In this document: positions 1 to 8,741 of the stretch, piece by piece | Layout: each line of letters opens with the position of its first letter | How positions within the stretch are numbered: the stretch's first letter is position 1 | Assembly: GCF_017922435.1 (NCBI RefSeq) | Contig: NZ_VDEZ01000004.1 | Coordinates: forward strand, 248,001-312,000 | Reading direction: 5' to 3' | DNA from: Thalassospira sp. ER-Se-21-Dark | Lineage (GTDB): Bacteria > Pseudomonadota > Alphaproteobacteria > Rhodospirillales > Thalassospiraceae | Length of the DNA: 64,000 nt | Made by a program: the position numbers and the translations under genes | Notes under the pieces: model-generated | Database searches by the model: none | The model's input: the letters and a program-made list of their open reading frames with translations, nothing else | Told to the model about the DNA's origin: nothing

Positions 1-611
1 TTTTCGCCCCGTCTGTCCTCACGCGTGGCAAGCATGCCCCAAAATACATCGTTTGGTCGCGCTCCGGACGGATGATGCATCACGAATGAAGATGCACTCG
101 CAACCGGTGCGCCAGCCGCGTCAATGGCAACCAAGTTTATGCCGCGCCTGCCTTGACCCCGCATGATGGCGCCCGGCACAGGCATGACGTCACAGGATTG
201 GCAAAGTGCTGCAACATCAGCGACCAGTTCATTCGGCGACATTTTGTCGAGTGCTACAATCGACAGGTCGCTTGGCATGTCATATTTATCAAGGACTTGA
301 CGGCTGGCCTCGTAGGTCGCTTCACCACCCCAATAATGTTCATGGCGGTCACACGAAAACCCGCGTGCCTTCAGTTCTGCGAACAGTTTATCTGCCTTGA
401 ATTTGGGGAAATAATAGGCAACCGATGCGCCAAGCAAAGAGGCGACAGATGCAAGTATGTCGGCGGTGTCGGTCTGTATATCGGACAGGGCGACCGTCCG
501 GCCGTAATATGCAAATCTCGGATTGTCCTTTATCAGTGACCAAAGAGCCGCACTCCTCTTCATCAGAGCGATACTGCTTTCTGTCCCGAAAAATTCCTGA
601 TGATTATCCAA
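1..611 (-). CDS. GNAT family N-acetyltransferase, 3' end cut by window edge
   Basis: The frame is open to base 1, so only about 203 N-terminal residues are visible. The part nearest the edge reads FVMHHPSG, then DVFWGMLATREDRRGE, which looks like the beta-4 strand and the start of acetyl-CoA motif A of GNAT acetyltransferases. The preceding ~150 residues are a less conserved substrate-side domain. I chose a TTG start at 611 because AAAGGGACAG lies just upstream and an in-frame stop is not far beyond it. An ATG at 563 is the alternative and would remove 16 residues. Substrate unknown. Seen: frame and motif. Inferred: family. Confidence 0.72.
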   Translation of the reverse strand, partial: MDNHQEFFGTESSIALMKRSAALWSLIKDNPRFAYYGRTVALSDIQTDTADILASVASLLGASVAYYFPKFKADKLFAELKARGFSCDRHEHYWGGEATYEASRQVLDKYDMPSDLSIVALDKMSPNELVADVAALCQSCDVMPVPGAIMRGQGRRGINLVAIDAAGAPVASASSFVMHHPSGARPNDVFWGMLATREDRRGE

Positions 612-1008
612 CTCTGTCCCTTTCAAGCTTTGCCGATTTGCGAACCGTTTTCTTGAGTTCGCTCAGCTGACTAAAGGAGGCGTGGACGATCGCCGCGCCT
701 GGTTAGATGGACACGGCTTCACTTTGAACTGACCTATATTGCGTCATGCGGATGCCGGATAGTGCCCGCCAATGTCAAAAGACAAGTATATACGATGGTA
801 CAGGAGTTTTCATACTTCTGCCAGCAATGTCGGGCACTCGCGCGATGTTTATGTGCCGGGGGAATGTGTGGTCGTATAGCTGACATGCTTGTCCGGTATG
901 GGGAAAATGTCGTTCTTAAGGATAATGCCCCAAAGGTTGGCTTTTATTTATACGGACGTATGTATATATTCGGCGCGATAAATTTACTCGGGAAACCCAC
1001 GCCCACCA
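612..1008. other. Intergenic region between divergent genes
   Basis: About 400 bases separate the leftward GNAT gene from the rightward PAS-GGDEF gene, so promoters for both should lie here. I find no convincing gene. An open frame beginning at 762 runs into the GGDEF gene in another phase and has no recognisable domain. No strong terminator or palindrome was seen. Confidence 0.6.
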
Positions 1009-2328
1009 ATGACCTATGCCGCTTCTTTTTCCATTTTTCTTACCGTCTTTGCCGTTGCTACAATTGCATATTCGATCCGTGTGCACAGGCAGGCGCGGGC
1101 GAGGCTAAATGCACTCAAAACCCTGATATCGAATATGTCTGATGGTGTGGTGACGCTTGGTGCAGATGGATCTGTTCAAAGCGTAAACGCCGCCGCAGCA
1201 AACATGTTCGGCCGATCCGAAGGCGATTTACAGGGGGCGGTCCTTACGGCCCTTTTTCCCGACATGCCTGCCAGTTACGATGAATCGCAGGAAGGCAGTT
1301 ACCAAATCGAAGCCGTTCGGGCCAGTGGCGCGAAATTTCCGGTTGCGGTGTCGTTTGTCCGGTCGAGTAATCGGAATGATAAGGCCCGCATGGTGCTTGT
1401 GCGCGATCTTTCACATGCGCGAGTAGAAACGACTGACGAAGAGCAACGCTTCAAGCAAAGCCAGTATTTCGCGCGCATCGGGACTTGGGACTGGCGCGTT
1501 GATACTGACGAACTTTATTGGTCGGACGCGATTTACGGCATGTTCGGCTATAAACCGGGCGAGGTGACTCCAACCTATTCCCTGTTCTGTGATGCCGTGC
1601 ATCCCGAAGACAGGGAACGCGTTCGCCAAGGTGAACTCCGATGCATTGAAACCGGCGAAAACCATGACGAGGAATACCGAGTTGTCTGGCCTGACGGCAC
1701 CATCCGCTGGCTGCGTGAAACCGGAAATGTCACCAAGGACGAAAATGGTGAAACCGTCAAAATGATGGGGGTTGTGCGCGACATTACCGAGGAACGCGCA
1801 GAAGCTGATCAAATCCGCGAACTTGCCTTCCATGACTCGCTTACCCGCTTGCCCAACAGGATCATCTTCGAGGACCGGTTAAGCAAGGCGATAGATCGCG
1901 CCAAGCGTAACAAGAAGCGTGTCGCCGTGGTGTTTATTGATCTCGATGGATTCAAGCAGATCAATGATGGGCTTGGCCATGCGGCCGGCGACCGTGTTCT
2001 GGTCAATACCGGGCAGTGTCTGGTCAATGCTGTCCGGGCATCTGATACCGTGGCACGCATCGGTGGTGATGAGTTTACCGTCATTCTCGAAGATCTGGAA
2101 GATGACGCCGAGGTGCGTGGTATCGCTGAAAAGATCCTTGGTGCGGTATCCACGCCGATGGAATTGGGGGATGGCACTTATCGGGTCGGGGCCAGCCTTG
2201 GTATCGCGATCTATCCCGAACATGCCCGAACGCTTGATACCCTCATCCATATCGCTGATCTGGCGATGTATACCGCCAAGGCAGAGGGCACAAACCTTTA
2301 TCACATCGGTTGGGAGTTTGCAGACTGA
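1009..2328 (+). CDS. Membrane-anchored PAS-PAS-GGDEF diguanylate cyclase
   Basis: Predicted to make cyclic di-GMP from two GTP at the inner membrane. One membrane helix spans residues ~3-23. A first PAS domain covers ~35-125, and a second PAS/PAC (GTWDWRVDTDELYWS ... VVRDITEER) covers ~150-258. The GGDEF domain spans ~265-430, with an intact GGDEF at about 352. An RASD sequence six residues upstream forms the RxxD inhibitory site, so product inhibition is likely. The protein starts almost directly with the membrane helix and lacks a periplasmic sensor. The start is poorly supported by a ribosome site (GGGAAA lies 13 bases away), and an in-frame stop at 979 limits any extension. Its stop overlaps the start of the next gene (TGATG). 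Confidence 0.93.
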   Translation: MTYAASFSIFLTVFAVATIAYSIRVHRQARARLNALKTLISNMSDGVVTLGADGSVQSVNAAAANMFGRSEGDLQGAVLTALFPDMPASYDESQEGSYQIEAVRASGAKFPVAVSFVRSSNRNDKARMVLVRDLSHARVETTDEEQRFKQSQYFARIGTWDWRVDTDELYWSDAIYGMFGYKPGEVTPTYSLFCDAVHPEDRERVRQGELRCIETGENHDEEYRVVWPDGTIRWLRETGNVTKDENGETVKMMGVVRDITEERAEADQIRELAFHDSLTRLPNRIIFEDRLSKAIDRAKRNKKRVAVVFIDLDGFKQINDGLGHAAGDRVLVNTGQCLVNAVRASDTVARIGGDEFTVILEDLEDDAEVRGIAEKILGAVSTPMELGDGTYRVGASLGIAIYPEHARTLDTLIHIADLAMYTAKAEGTNLYHIGWEFAD

Positions 2329-2783
2329 TGGCAGACATGATTGAAATACGCCCCGCCGCAGAGGCCGACCGTGATGTCTGGGCCGGTCTGTTTCGCGACT
2401 ATATGGTGTTTTATGGTTGTGAGATTTCTAACACGGCACTCGATACGACCTGGGGTTGGATCATTGATCCATATGGGCCGATGGAATGTCTGTTGGCTGC
2501 GACAGGCAATCAGGTCGTGGGCTTCGCGCAATATCGCGCTGTGCCGGAAACCCTGACCGGTAGCTGGTTCGGCCAACTTGACGATCTTTTTGTCGCGCCC
2601 AAAGCCCGCCACGCAGGCGTCGCACAGGCCTTGATGCAGCGGTTGGACAACATCGCCCGCGACCGGGGATGGTTCAAACTGACCTGGATCACGGGCAACG
2701 ACAATGCGACGGCGCGGCGCCTGTACGATCAGATCGGCAAGGCTTCGAACTGGGTGGTGTATGAACGGCTGCTTGAAGATTGA
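2328..2783 (+). CDS. GNAT family N-acetyltransferase
   Basis: A 151-residue single-domain acetyltransferase. IEIRPAAEADRDVWAGLF is the usual GNAT N-terminus. DDLFVAPKARHAGVAQALMQRL is motif A, with R-x-x-G-V-A as the pyrophosphate-binding loop. WITGNDNATARRLYDQIG is the motif B region. The ATG at 2328 overlaps the stop of the PAS-GGDEF gene, so the pair is probably translationally coupled. An in-frame ATG at 2337 is a possible alternative. The substrate cannot be read from sequence; the length and the N-A-x-R-LY segment resemble small-molecule (RimI/PhnO-like) acetyltransferases. Confidence 0.93.
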   Translation: MADMIEIRPAAEADRDVWAGLFRDYMVFYGCEISNTALDTTWGWIIDPYGPMECLLAATGNQVVGFAQYRAVPETLTGSWFGQLDDLFVAPKARHAGVAQALMQRLDNIARDRGWFKLTWITGNDNATARRLYDQIGKASNWVVYERLLED

Positions 2784-2833
2784 AGATCAAAGGCAGCCGC
2801 AGGGATGGCTTTACCATCCCTGCGGACCTGAGA

Positions 2834-3625
2834 TCAGGTTGCGGTGTAATACGGTGTTCTGCGCTCTATCCAGGCGGTCAACCCTTCATGAATGTCATCA
2901 GTGGCGACCATTCGGGCGAACTGTTCGGACTCAGCCTGTAATCCCTCTGCAATCGTCAAGTTGATGCCGCGCGTTACCGCTGTGATAATCCGTGCCGCTG
3001 CCAGAGGGGAGTGGCGAAGGATACGGTGGACAAGGGCATAAGCCTCCGAGAGCAAATCATCATGCGGTACGACCTTGTTCACAAGGCCCAGCTCGTATGC
3101 CCGTTCGGGGGTGAAGGTGTCACCGGTCAGCAAAAGTTCCAGCGCGCGTTTACGCCCCGCTAGCCTTGGTAATCGCTGCGTCCCCCCGAATGTCGGTGGG
3201 ATACCAATGTTGATTTCGGGTTTGGCAAAGATTGCCCGGTCACTGGCAATTGCCAGATGCACAGCCTCGGTGATTTCGCAGCCTCCGCCAAATGCAATGC
3301 CGTTCACCGCAGCAACGATGGGTTTGGAGAACGTTTCCAGTCGTGCGGTCATGCCTTGGCCGCGCCGAACAAATTCCTTGATCGCGACGTCGGCTCCCTT
3401 GCGCACTGATTTTGCGAATTCAGGGATGTCGCCGCCAGCAGAAAAGGCCCGATCCCCGGCACCGGTCAGAATGACAGCATGGATAGATCGATCATCCTCG
3501 ATCAGATCAAGCAGTTCCATCATCCGGTCGTTGGTTTCGTAATTCAATGCATTGAGCTTTTCCGGCCTGTTGAGCGTCAGCAGGGCGATTTTGTCAGTGA
3601 CGTCCATTTTGATGCAATTGGTCAT
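2834..3625 (-). CDS. Enoyl-CoA hydratase/isomerase (crotonase) family
   Basis: A 263-residue crotonase-fold enzyme, probably hydrating 2-enoyl-CoA in fatty-acid or amino-acid breakdown. The CoA oxyanion-hole segment AFSAGGDIPEF is present. Both crotonase glutamates seem conserved: one in NGIAFGGGCEITEA, the other in AKPEINIGIPPTFGGTQRL. I start at 3625 because GGAGGAA lies six bases upstream; a longer frame to 3646 would encode the ribosome site itself. It is transcribed away from a TetR regulator with a short shared promoter. True substrate uncertain. Confidence 0.95.
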   Translation of the reverse strand: MTNCIKMDVTDKIALLTLNRPEKLNALNYETNDRMMELLDLIEDDRSIHAVILTGAGDRAFSAGGDIPEFAKSVRKGADVAIKEFVRRGQGMTARLETFSKPIVAAVNGIAFGGGCEITEAVHLAIASDRAIFAKPEINIGIPPTFGGTQRLPRLAGRKRALELLLTGDTFTPERAYELGLVNKVVPHDDLLSEAYALVHRILRHSPLAAARIITAVTRGINLTIAEGLQAESEQFARMVATDDIHEGLTAWIERRTPYYTAT

Positions 3626-3683
3626 GGCTTCCTCCGATATTGACAAGATCGGGGATTGGTAGCAGTGATATAAAATGAATTAC

Positions 3684-3697
3684 ACTCACTGGTTAGT
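3684..3697. promoter_or_regulatory. Putative TetR operator
   Basis: ACTCACTGGTTAGT is an imperfect palindrome (ACTnAC...GTnAGT, 10 of 14 positions symmetric) only seven bases before the tetR start and 59 bases before the divergent enoyl-CoA hydratase start. Position and symmetry suit autorepression plus control of the hydratase. Binding is inferred. Confidence 0.5.
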
Positions 3698-3703
3698 ATA
3701 CAT

Positions 3704-4282
3704 ATGAAACCGCAAGTCCCCTCAACCCGTGACCGCATTCTTACGGCTGCCAACAACCTGTTTTATAACGAGGGCATTCGGGCGACGAGTGTCGATGCGA
3801 TCGCAGAGAAAGCCGGAATTACAAAGAAGACCCTCTATTACCACTTTCCGAGCAAAGACAATCTGGTGGCGCGCTATCTCGAATCACGCGACCAGCCAAA
3901 TCTTGAGATTTTTGCGCAATGGTTCGATGCCTGCGAAGGGACTGTTGCCGACAAGGTTGGAGCGATTTTTACCGGCGTCGGGGAAGGGGCACGTCACCCG
4001 AAGTGGAAGGGGTGTGGGTTCCAGCGAACCGTGGCCGAGCTCGCCAATATGCCAGGCCACCCCGCAGTGCAAGTTGGCGCAGCTCACAAAAAGAAATTTG
4101 AAGCCTGGCTGACAGTCAAATTCACAGAAGCCGGTATCGATAAACCGGCGGAAATCGCACGCCATATCGTTGTTCTGATGGAAGGAACATTTTCCATCCT
4201 GCTGATGCATCGTGATGCGGACTACGCAGATGCAACTGCCGTCGCGGCGCGGCAACTGGTGAAGGCTGCTTTGGTCCGTTAA
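3704..4282 (+). CDS. TetR/AcrR family transcriptional regulator
   Basis: 192 residues. The N-terminal helix-turn-helix is clear: ILTAANNLFYNEGIRATSVD, then IAEKAGITKKTLYYHFPSKDNLV at ~35-57. The ligand-binding C-terminal domain is less conserved. It is divergent from an enoyl-CoA hydratase with a 78-base gap containing a palindrome, so a repressor responding to an acyl or aromatic compound is plausible. The start ATG at 3704 follows TATACAT closely, leaving little room for a leader. Confidence 0.95.
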   Translation: MKPQVPSTRDRILTAANNLFYNEGIRATSVDAIAEKAGITKKTLYYHFPSKDNLVARYLESRDQPNLEIFAQWFDACEGTVADKVGAIFTGVGEGARHPKWKGCGFQRTVAELANMPGHPAVQVGAAHKKKFEAWLTVKFTEAGIDKPAEIARHIVVLMEGTFSILLMHRDADYADATAVAARQLVKAALVR

Positions 4283-4386
4283 CGATTTGAGGAAAAGAGG
4301 GGCTGGGGAAAAGTAGACAGTCGCCTTTTCCTTATCAATGATGCCCAAATGGATTGCATTGCACTGTCGGAGCCGGCACTTCTGGC

Positions 4387-5301
4387 TTATGGTGTATCCA
4401 GAGTTCGCCCATACCCCCTTGGCGCGCACCCCATTACCCGCTTGAAAGCCGTACTAAACGCACTTTCAGACTCATAGCCGAGCGACAGTGAAATCTGCGA
4501 GATCGGCGCGCGGGAATGCAGCAGCTTTTCGCCCGCCAGCATCATCCGCCAATGCGTAAGATAGGCCATCGGGCTTTTTCCGACCTTGTCCTTGAAACGT
4601 GCGGCAAAGGCGGAACGCGACATGCCGGCACACCGTGCCAGAGTTTCGACTGTCCAATTTTGCGCCGGATCGGCGTGGATGGCGGACATGGCTTTGCTAA
4701 TCTGCGGGTCGGCAAGGGCAAAGAACCAGCCGACCCCCTTGGCGTCATCATTCATGTACATGCGCAGCACCTGAATCAGCATCATATGAGCGAGATGTTG
4801 CAAAACCAGTTTGCTGCCCGGATCGCCTTTGCGCATTTCGGCCATGGTGCGTTCAATGCACTGGCGAAGTGCTTCGCTTTCATCACGGTTGCGAATAACC
4901 GCAAGCGGCGGCAACATCGCAAGCAGCATGTCGGCCTGCGGCCCCTGAAGGCCAAACCGGCAGCTGGCCACCACGCAATCCCCGCCACCATTCAGTGTTC
5001 GGATGACGCCGAACCCGGTGGGTTTGAACGTCGTGCCGGCCAGCATTGGCGGCACATCAAGATCGCTTCCCATCAAAAACGCCTTGCCGTGCGGCAACAA
5101 GACGCAGTCGCCTGTTTGCAGATGCACCGGTTCGGACAGCCCCTCAACTGAAATCCAGCACTCGCCCTTAACAATCGCAGCCGTTTTGATGTTGTGCCCC
5201 TGATGGGGGAACTGGATCGCCCAGGGCGCGCCAATGTCAAACCCGGCCGACAGGTAATTGTCGGGGCGGAGCAAAGACAGAATATCGGAAAGCGGATCCA
5301 T
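4387..5301 (-). CDS. AraC family regulator with N-terminal cupin
   Basis: 304 residues from the ATG at 5301 (MDPLSDILSLLRP). The N-terminal half (~1-180) is a cupin sensing domain: PHQGHNIKTAAIVKGECW, LQTGDCVLLPHGKAFLMG. The C-terminal ~100 residues are the double helix-turn-helix of AraC/XylS (NWTVETLARCAGMSRSAFA, then PISQISLSLGYESESAFS). This layout is common for regulators divergent from oxidoreductases, and here the neighbour is an NAD-dependent epimerase-like gene. A start further upstream (5388) would overlap the shared promoter region and lacks support. Confidence 0.95.
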   Translation of the reverse strand: MDPLSDILSLLRPDNYLSAGFDIGAPWAIQFPHQGHNIKTAAIVKGECWISVEGLSEPVHLQTGDCVLLPHGKAFLMGSDLDVPPMLAGTTFKPTGFGVIRTLNGGGDCVVASCRFGLQGPQADMLLAMLPPLAVIRNRDESEALRQCIERTMAEMRKGDPGSKLVLQHLAHMMLIQVLRMYMNDDAKGVGWFFALADPQISKAMSAIHADPAQNWTVETLARCAGMSRSAFAARFKDKVGKSPMAYLTHWRMMLAGEKLLHSRAPISQISLSLGYESESAFSTAFKRVMGCAPRGYGRTLDTP

Positions 5302-5440
5302 ATGGCGACCTGTATCTGGACGAATGAGAAAGTATATTGGATTTATGCGCATAGATCGTCCAAGCCGCAAGCGATATTGTGCCTGCAACAGGAACGCGGT
5401 GCGGGCCGGTTGTTTTTACCAATTTAAGGATGGTGTGAAG

Positions 5441-6328
5441 ATGCGTGTTTTTGTAACAGGTGCGACGGGCTTTGTTGGATCAGCCGTGGTGAAGGAGCTT
5501 CTGGATCATGGGCATTCGGTGCTGGGGTTAACGCGCAGCGATGCCGGGGCCGAAAAACTGGCGGCCCTCGGCGCGACCGCCTTTCGCGGTGATCTGGATG
5601 ACCTTGGCAGTCTTCAAAGCGGGGCGGCATCTTGTGATGCGGTGATCCATACTGCTTTTGATCATGATTTTTCCCGTTATGTTGAGAATTGCGAAAAGGA
5701 TCGCCGCGTGATCAGGGCCATGGGATCGGTTCTGGCTGGGTCGGATCGCCCGATGATAGTGACATCGGGTATCGCGCTTCTGCGTGCTGATCGGCCTTTG
5801 GTTGAAAGCGATACGGTCAGCGGAGATATTCCGCGAAAGGCTTCAGAAGAGGCTGCGGCCGAAATAGCAGCAGATGGCGTGAATATCTCGGTTATGCGCT
5901 TGCCGCCCTCCGTCCACGGGGTAGGTGATCATGGCTTTGTGCCACTTCTGATCAATCTGGCCCGCGAAAAGGGCTTTGTCGCCTGTGTCAAGGATGGTGA
6001 TAACCTCTGGCCTGCGGTGCATCGTTTGGATGCCGCGCGCGCCTACCGGCTTGCCATCGAAGACCGCGCAAGCCAGCCTGCTTATCATGCCGTGGCCGAG
6101 GAAGGCATTGCCTTTGCAGATATCGCCCATACGATCAGTCTTGGGCTTGGGCTTCCGTTCAAATCGCTGACGCCGGAGCAGGCCCACGACTATTTCGGTT
6201 GGTTTACCCATTTCGCAGCCATTGATTGCTGCGCTTCAAGCGGTCGAACGCAGCAGGCGCTTGGCTGGACCCCGTGCGAAATCGGCCTGATCGAGGATAT
6301 GAAAACCGCTGGATATTTTGACGCGTAA
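5441..6328 (+). CDS. NAD-dependent epimerase/dehydratase family (extended SDR)
   Basis: 295 residues. VFVTGATGFVGSAVVKELL is the Rossmann nucleotide-binding loop (TGxxGxxG) at ~4-11. GDLDDLGSL and AVIHTAF follow in the usual places. The classical YxxxK catalytic pair is not evident (RKASEEAAAEIA sits where it would be), as in the atypical SDR group related to NmrA/YwnB and SDR_a5 proteins. I start at 5441, where AAGGA lies ten bases upstream; a longer open frame from 5258 overlaps the divergent AraC gene. Likely controlled by that AraC regulator. Substrate unknown. Confidence 0.93.
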   Translation: MRVFVTGATGFVGSAVVKELLDHGHSVLGLTRSDAGAEKLAALGATAFRGDLDDLGSLQSGAASCDAVIHTAFDHDFSRYVENCEKDRRVIRAMGSVLAGSDRPMIVTSGIALLRADRPLVESDTVSGDIPRKASEEAAAEIAADGVNISVMRLPPSVHGVGDHGFVPLLINLAREKGFVACVKDGDNLWPAVHRLDAARAYRLAIEDRASQPAYHAVAEEGIAFADIAHTISLGLGLPFKSLTPEQAHDYFGWFTHFAAIDCCASSGRTQQALGWTPCEIGLIEDMKTAGYFDA

Positions 6329-6337
6329 TTTCGAACG

Positions 6338-6363
6338 AAAAGGCCGGATCGTTCCGGCCTTTT
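6338..6363. terminator. Bidirectional rho-independent terminator
   Basis: An 11-bp perfect stem, AAAAGGCCGGA / TCCGGCCTTTT with a four-base loop, lies between two convergent genes (epimerase plus, DMT minus). A and T runs on both sides suit termination in both directions. Confidence 0.9.
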
Positions 6364-6378
6364 CTGCTGATTTGGTGA

Positions 6379-7410
6379 TCAGGGCGTCTTGGGCGTGCGA
6401 CGCAGAAGCCGTCCGTCAATCACTGCAAGCCCGACACCAATTACGACCATGCCGATGACGTGCTGCATCATCAGTGCTTCGCCGAGAAACCCGACACCCA
6501 GCAAAATTGCACTGACCGGGATCAGGAAGGTGACGAGCAGCAGGTTGCTTGCACCCGCGCATTTGAGAATGGCGAAATAGAGGATATAAGCCAGCGCAGT
6601 GCTCAGTGTTGCGAAGCCCAGAACGGCAAGAATCGTGCTGGTGGTGGGAACCGGCAGGTGCCAGGGCCGATCAATCAGGATAGACAAGGGCAGGAGCATC
6701 AGGCTCGACGCGCTGGTCATGCAGGCCGCGGTGAGGATCGGCGGGGTGGTGGCAAAACGTCTGCCAAACACCCCGGCACAGCCATAGCTGAACGCGGCAA
6801 GCAGAACGGCACCCGGCGCAAGCAGGCCCAATGTGTTGGCAGATGTCGGAAGGCCGAAAATCACAATCACGCCGCCAAACCCGATCAGGACACCGATGGT
6901 TTTGCGCAAGGTGAGCTTTTCGCTGTCTGTGGCGATATGGGCGATCAGCAGGGTGAAAAGCGGAGTGGTGGCGTTCAGGATGGCGGCAAGGCTGCTGGTG
7001 ATTTGTGTCTGGCTCCAGACAATCAGGCAAAAGGGTATCAGGTTGTTAAGTCCGCCCATCACGGCAACGCCCGCCCAGAATTTCGGATCACGCGGGATGG
7101 CGATATCGCGCAACAACACCACCCACCACAGAACCATGGTCGCAATCGACACCCGGCACAGCACAAGCGTCAGGGGCGGCAGATCGACAAGTGCGATTTC
7201 GGTAAAGAAAAACGATCCGCCCCACAGGATCGATAGCGAGATCAGCATCAACCAGCTGATACGGTCCATCGGCTGGGAAGGGGGTTGTTTGGGCTGTAAG
7301 CCACCTGCGGATGAGAGGTTTCTCGGGCCATCAATGCCGCGATGTTTCGGGCGGGAAGACAGTTCCATATCAAGCGATATCAAACGTGTGGTGTTTTCAT
7401 GGGGCAGCAT
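6379..7410 (-). CDS. EamA/DMT family transporter
   Basis: 343 residues with about ten hydrophobic helices arranged as two EamA repeats (first from ISWLMLISLSILWGGSFFF, second from AFSYGCAGVFGRRFA to the C-terminus). Predicted inner-membrane exporter of small metabolites or amino acids; substrate not readable. I start at 7410 (MLPHENTT), with GGAG eight bases upstream. About 45 residues precede the first helix, longer than usual, and an internal ATG just before MDRISWLM is possible. Independent of the next DMT gene, which has its own terminator. Confidence 0.92.
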   Translation of the reverse strand: MLPHENTTRLISLDMELSSRPKHRGIDGPRNLSSAGGLQPKQPPSQPMDRISWLMLISLSILWGGSFFFTEIALVDLPPLTLVLCRVSIATMVLWWVVLLRDIAIPRDPKFWAGVAVMGGLNNLIPFCLIVWSQTQITSSLAAILNATTPLFTLLIAHIATDSEKLTLRKTIGVLIGFGGVIVIFGLPTSANTLGLLAPGAVLLAAFSYGCAGVFGRRFATTPPILTAACMTSASSLMLLPLSILIDRPWHLPVPTTSTILAVLGFATLSTALAYILYFAILKCAGASNLLLVTFLIPVSAILLGVGFLGEALMMQHVIGMVVIGVGLAVIDGRLLRRTPKTP

Positions 7411-7503
7411 CGCGGGCTCCGTCGATCTGTTGGTGACCAACGAAGATTAGGCGGATCAAAATGTTGTTGCTCGCCAGTTTCGGACCTGAAGGTGGGATCA
7501 AAA

Positions 7504-7530
7504 AAAACGGGGCCCAAGCGGCCCCGTTTT
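7504..7530 (-). terminator. Rho-independent terminator
   Basis: Stem AAAACGGGGCC / GGCCCCGTTTT with loop CAAGC, followed on the minus strand by a T run. It lies just downstream of the DMT gene ending at 7553. Confidence 0.88.
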
Positions 7531-7552
7531 AATCATCAGACAATCAGGTGTC

Positions 7553-8590
7553 CTATTCCGGCGCGAGGGTTTTATTCCTCATACTAATGAACTTCGGAAG
7601 CCGCGCAAAGATCGTGATGTTGCCAAGCAACACCATCGCAAGCCCGGTTGCACCAATCGGGGTCCAGACATAGCCTTCAAGGAAGGTCGAGACTGTGAGT
7701 GCCACGACCGGGAACAGCACGGTGACATAGGCCGCGCGTCCGGCACCGACACGGTTGACCAGTGCGAGATAGGCGATAAACGCCACGACCGATCCCGGAA
7801 TGGCGAGATACAGCAGGCCGCCGATATAAACTGGATCGGTTGGCATGACCGGAGTCTGGCCCTTGAATATGGCAAAGATAAACAGCAATACCGTGCCATA
7901 AACCATGCCGCGCGCAACCGCATCGCGGTTGGGGATGCCCATACGGTTGAGTTTGACCGACACCATGTTGCCGCAGCTAAATACCGCCGTGCCGCCAAGC
8001 GCAAGCAGCATGCCGGTGATGGCATTGGCGTTGTGCGACAGGGCATAGATCTGATTGGCAAACAGACAGGCGATACCAGCAAGCCCGAATGCCGCACCAA
8101 AGACAAAGCGCAAACCCGGACGGTTGCCATAAAAGGCCCAGTTGCCCAGTGCATTGAAAATGGTCGAGGTGGTGAAAATCACCGCAACAATGCCGCTGGC
8201 GATATAGCCCGTCGCCGAATACATCAGGATAAAGTTGATGCCAAACAACCCGCAGCCCAAAAGAACGATCCACGGATGTGCGTGCCATGGCACAGGGCGC
8301 CATTTGCGCGTTATCAACAGGAATCCGCACAAAACGACTGCCGCCAGCGCAAAGCGATAGAAGATCGAAATTTCGACCGGGATCGGTCCGATCTGAAGTT
8401 TGATCGCATACCAGGTAAATCCCCAGCAGGCGGTGACGATCACGAATAAAAGGGCTGTCATCATCGGGGCTTTCAAAACAGCACGTGCACGAGGGGCGGT
8501 GGCACGAAGGGTGACGGTTGACTCAAAACGGGTCACGCAGGTTGGCAGCGCGCGGGGACCAGTCAGGGGATTTGCGGATATATGGGGCAT
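7553..8590 (-). CDS. EamA/DMT family transporter
   Basis: 345 residues with ten predicted membrane helices in two EamA repeats (TALLFVIVTACWGFTWYAIKL at the first helix; GGTAVFSCGNMVSVKLNR at the start of the second half). Probable inner-membrane metabolite exporter. The ATG at 8590 gives a 43-residue hydrophilic N-terminus; ATGs at 8464/8461 would begin at the first helix but have no clear ribosome site. Paralogous in fold to the neighbouring DMT gene, but similarity seems limited to the family level. Confidence 0.9.
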   Translation of the reverse strand: MPHISANPLTGPRALPTCVTRFESTVTLRATAPRARAVLKAPMMTALLFVIVTACWGFTWYAIKLQIGPIPVEISIFYRFALAAVVLCGFLLITRKWRPVPWHAHPWIVLLGCGLFGINFILMYSATGYIASGIVAVIFTTSTIFNALGNWAFYGNRPGLRFVFGAAFGLAGIACLFANQIYALSHNANAITGMLLALGGTAVFSCGNMVSVKLNRMGIPNRDAVARGMVYGTVLLFIFAIFKGQTPVMPTDPVYIGGLLYLAIPGSVVAFIAYLALVNRVGAGRAAYVTVLFPVVALTVSTFLEGYVWTPIGATGLAMVLLGNITIFARLPKFISMRNKTLAPE

Positions 8591-8690
8591 ATCCGTAAAC
8601 CAACAATAGGCCACAATCAGCCTCGCGTGGCTTTCACGTTCTTGCGCTGTTTTTCAAATTCTTGCCGGCAAGTTCGCCTCGCCAATAAAA

Positions 8691-8724
8691 AACGGGGCGG
8701 ATACCTTGCGGTATCCGCCCCGTT
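8691..8724 (-). terminator. Terminator of the liv operon
   Basis: A perfect 15-bp stem (AACGGGGCGGATACC / GGTATCCGCCCCGTT, loop TTGC) followed on the minus strand by TTTTTATTGG. It lies 18 bases beyond the stop of the last liv gene. Confidence 0.93.
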
Positions 8725-8741
8725 CGATTTCACGTTTTTGT

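Noticed and set aside
762-1142. 126-residue open frame overlapping the start of the PAS-GGDEF gene
   Set aside because: No domain or good ribosome site, and it overlaps a well-supported gene in another phase.
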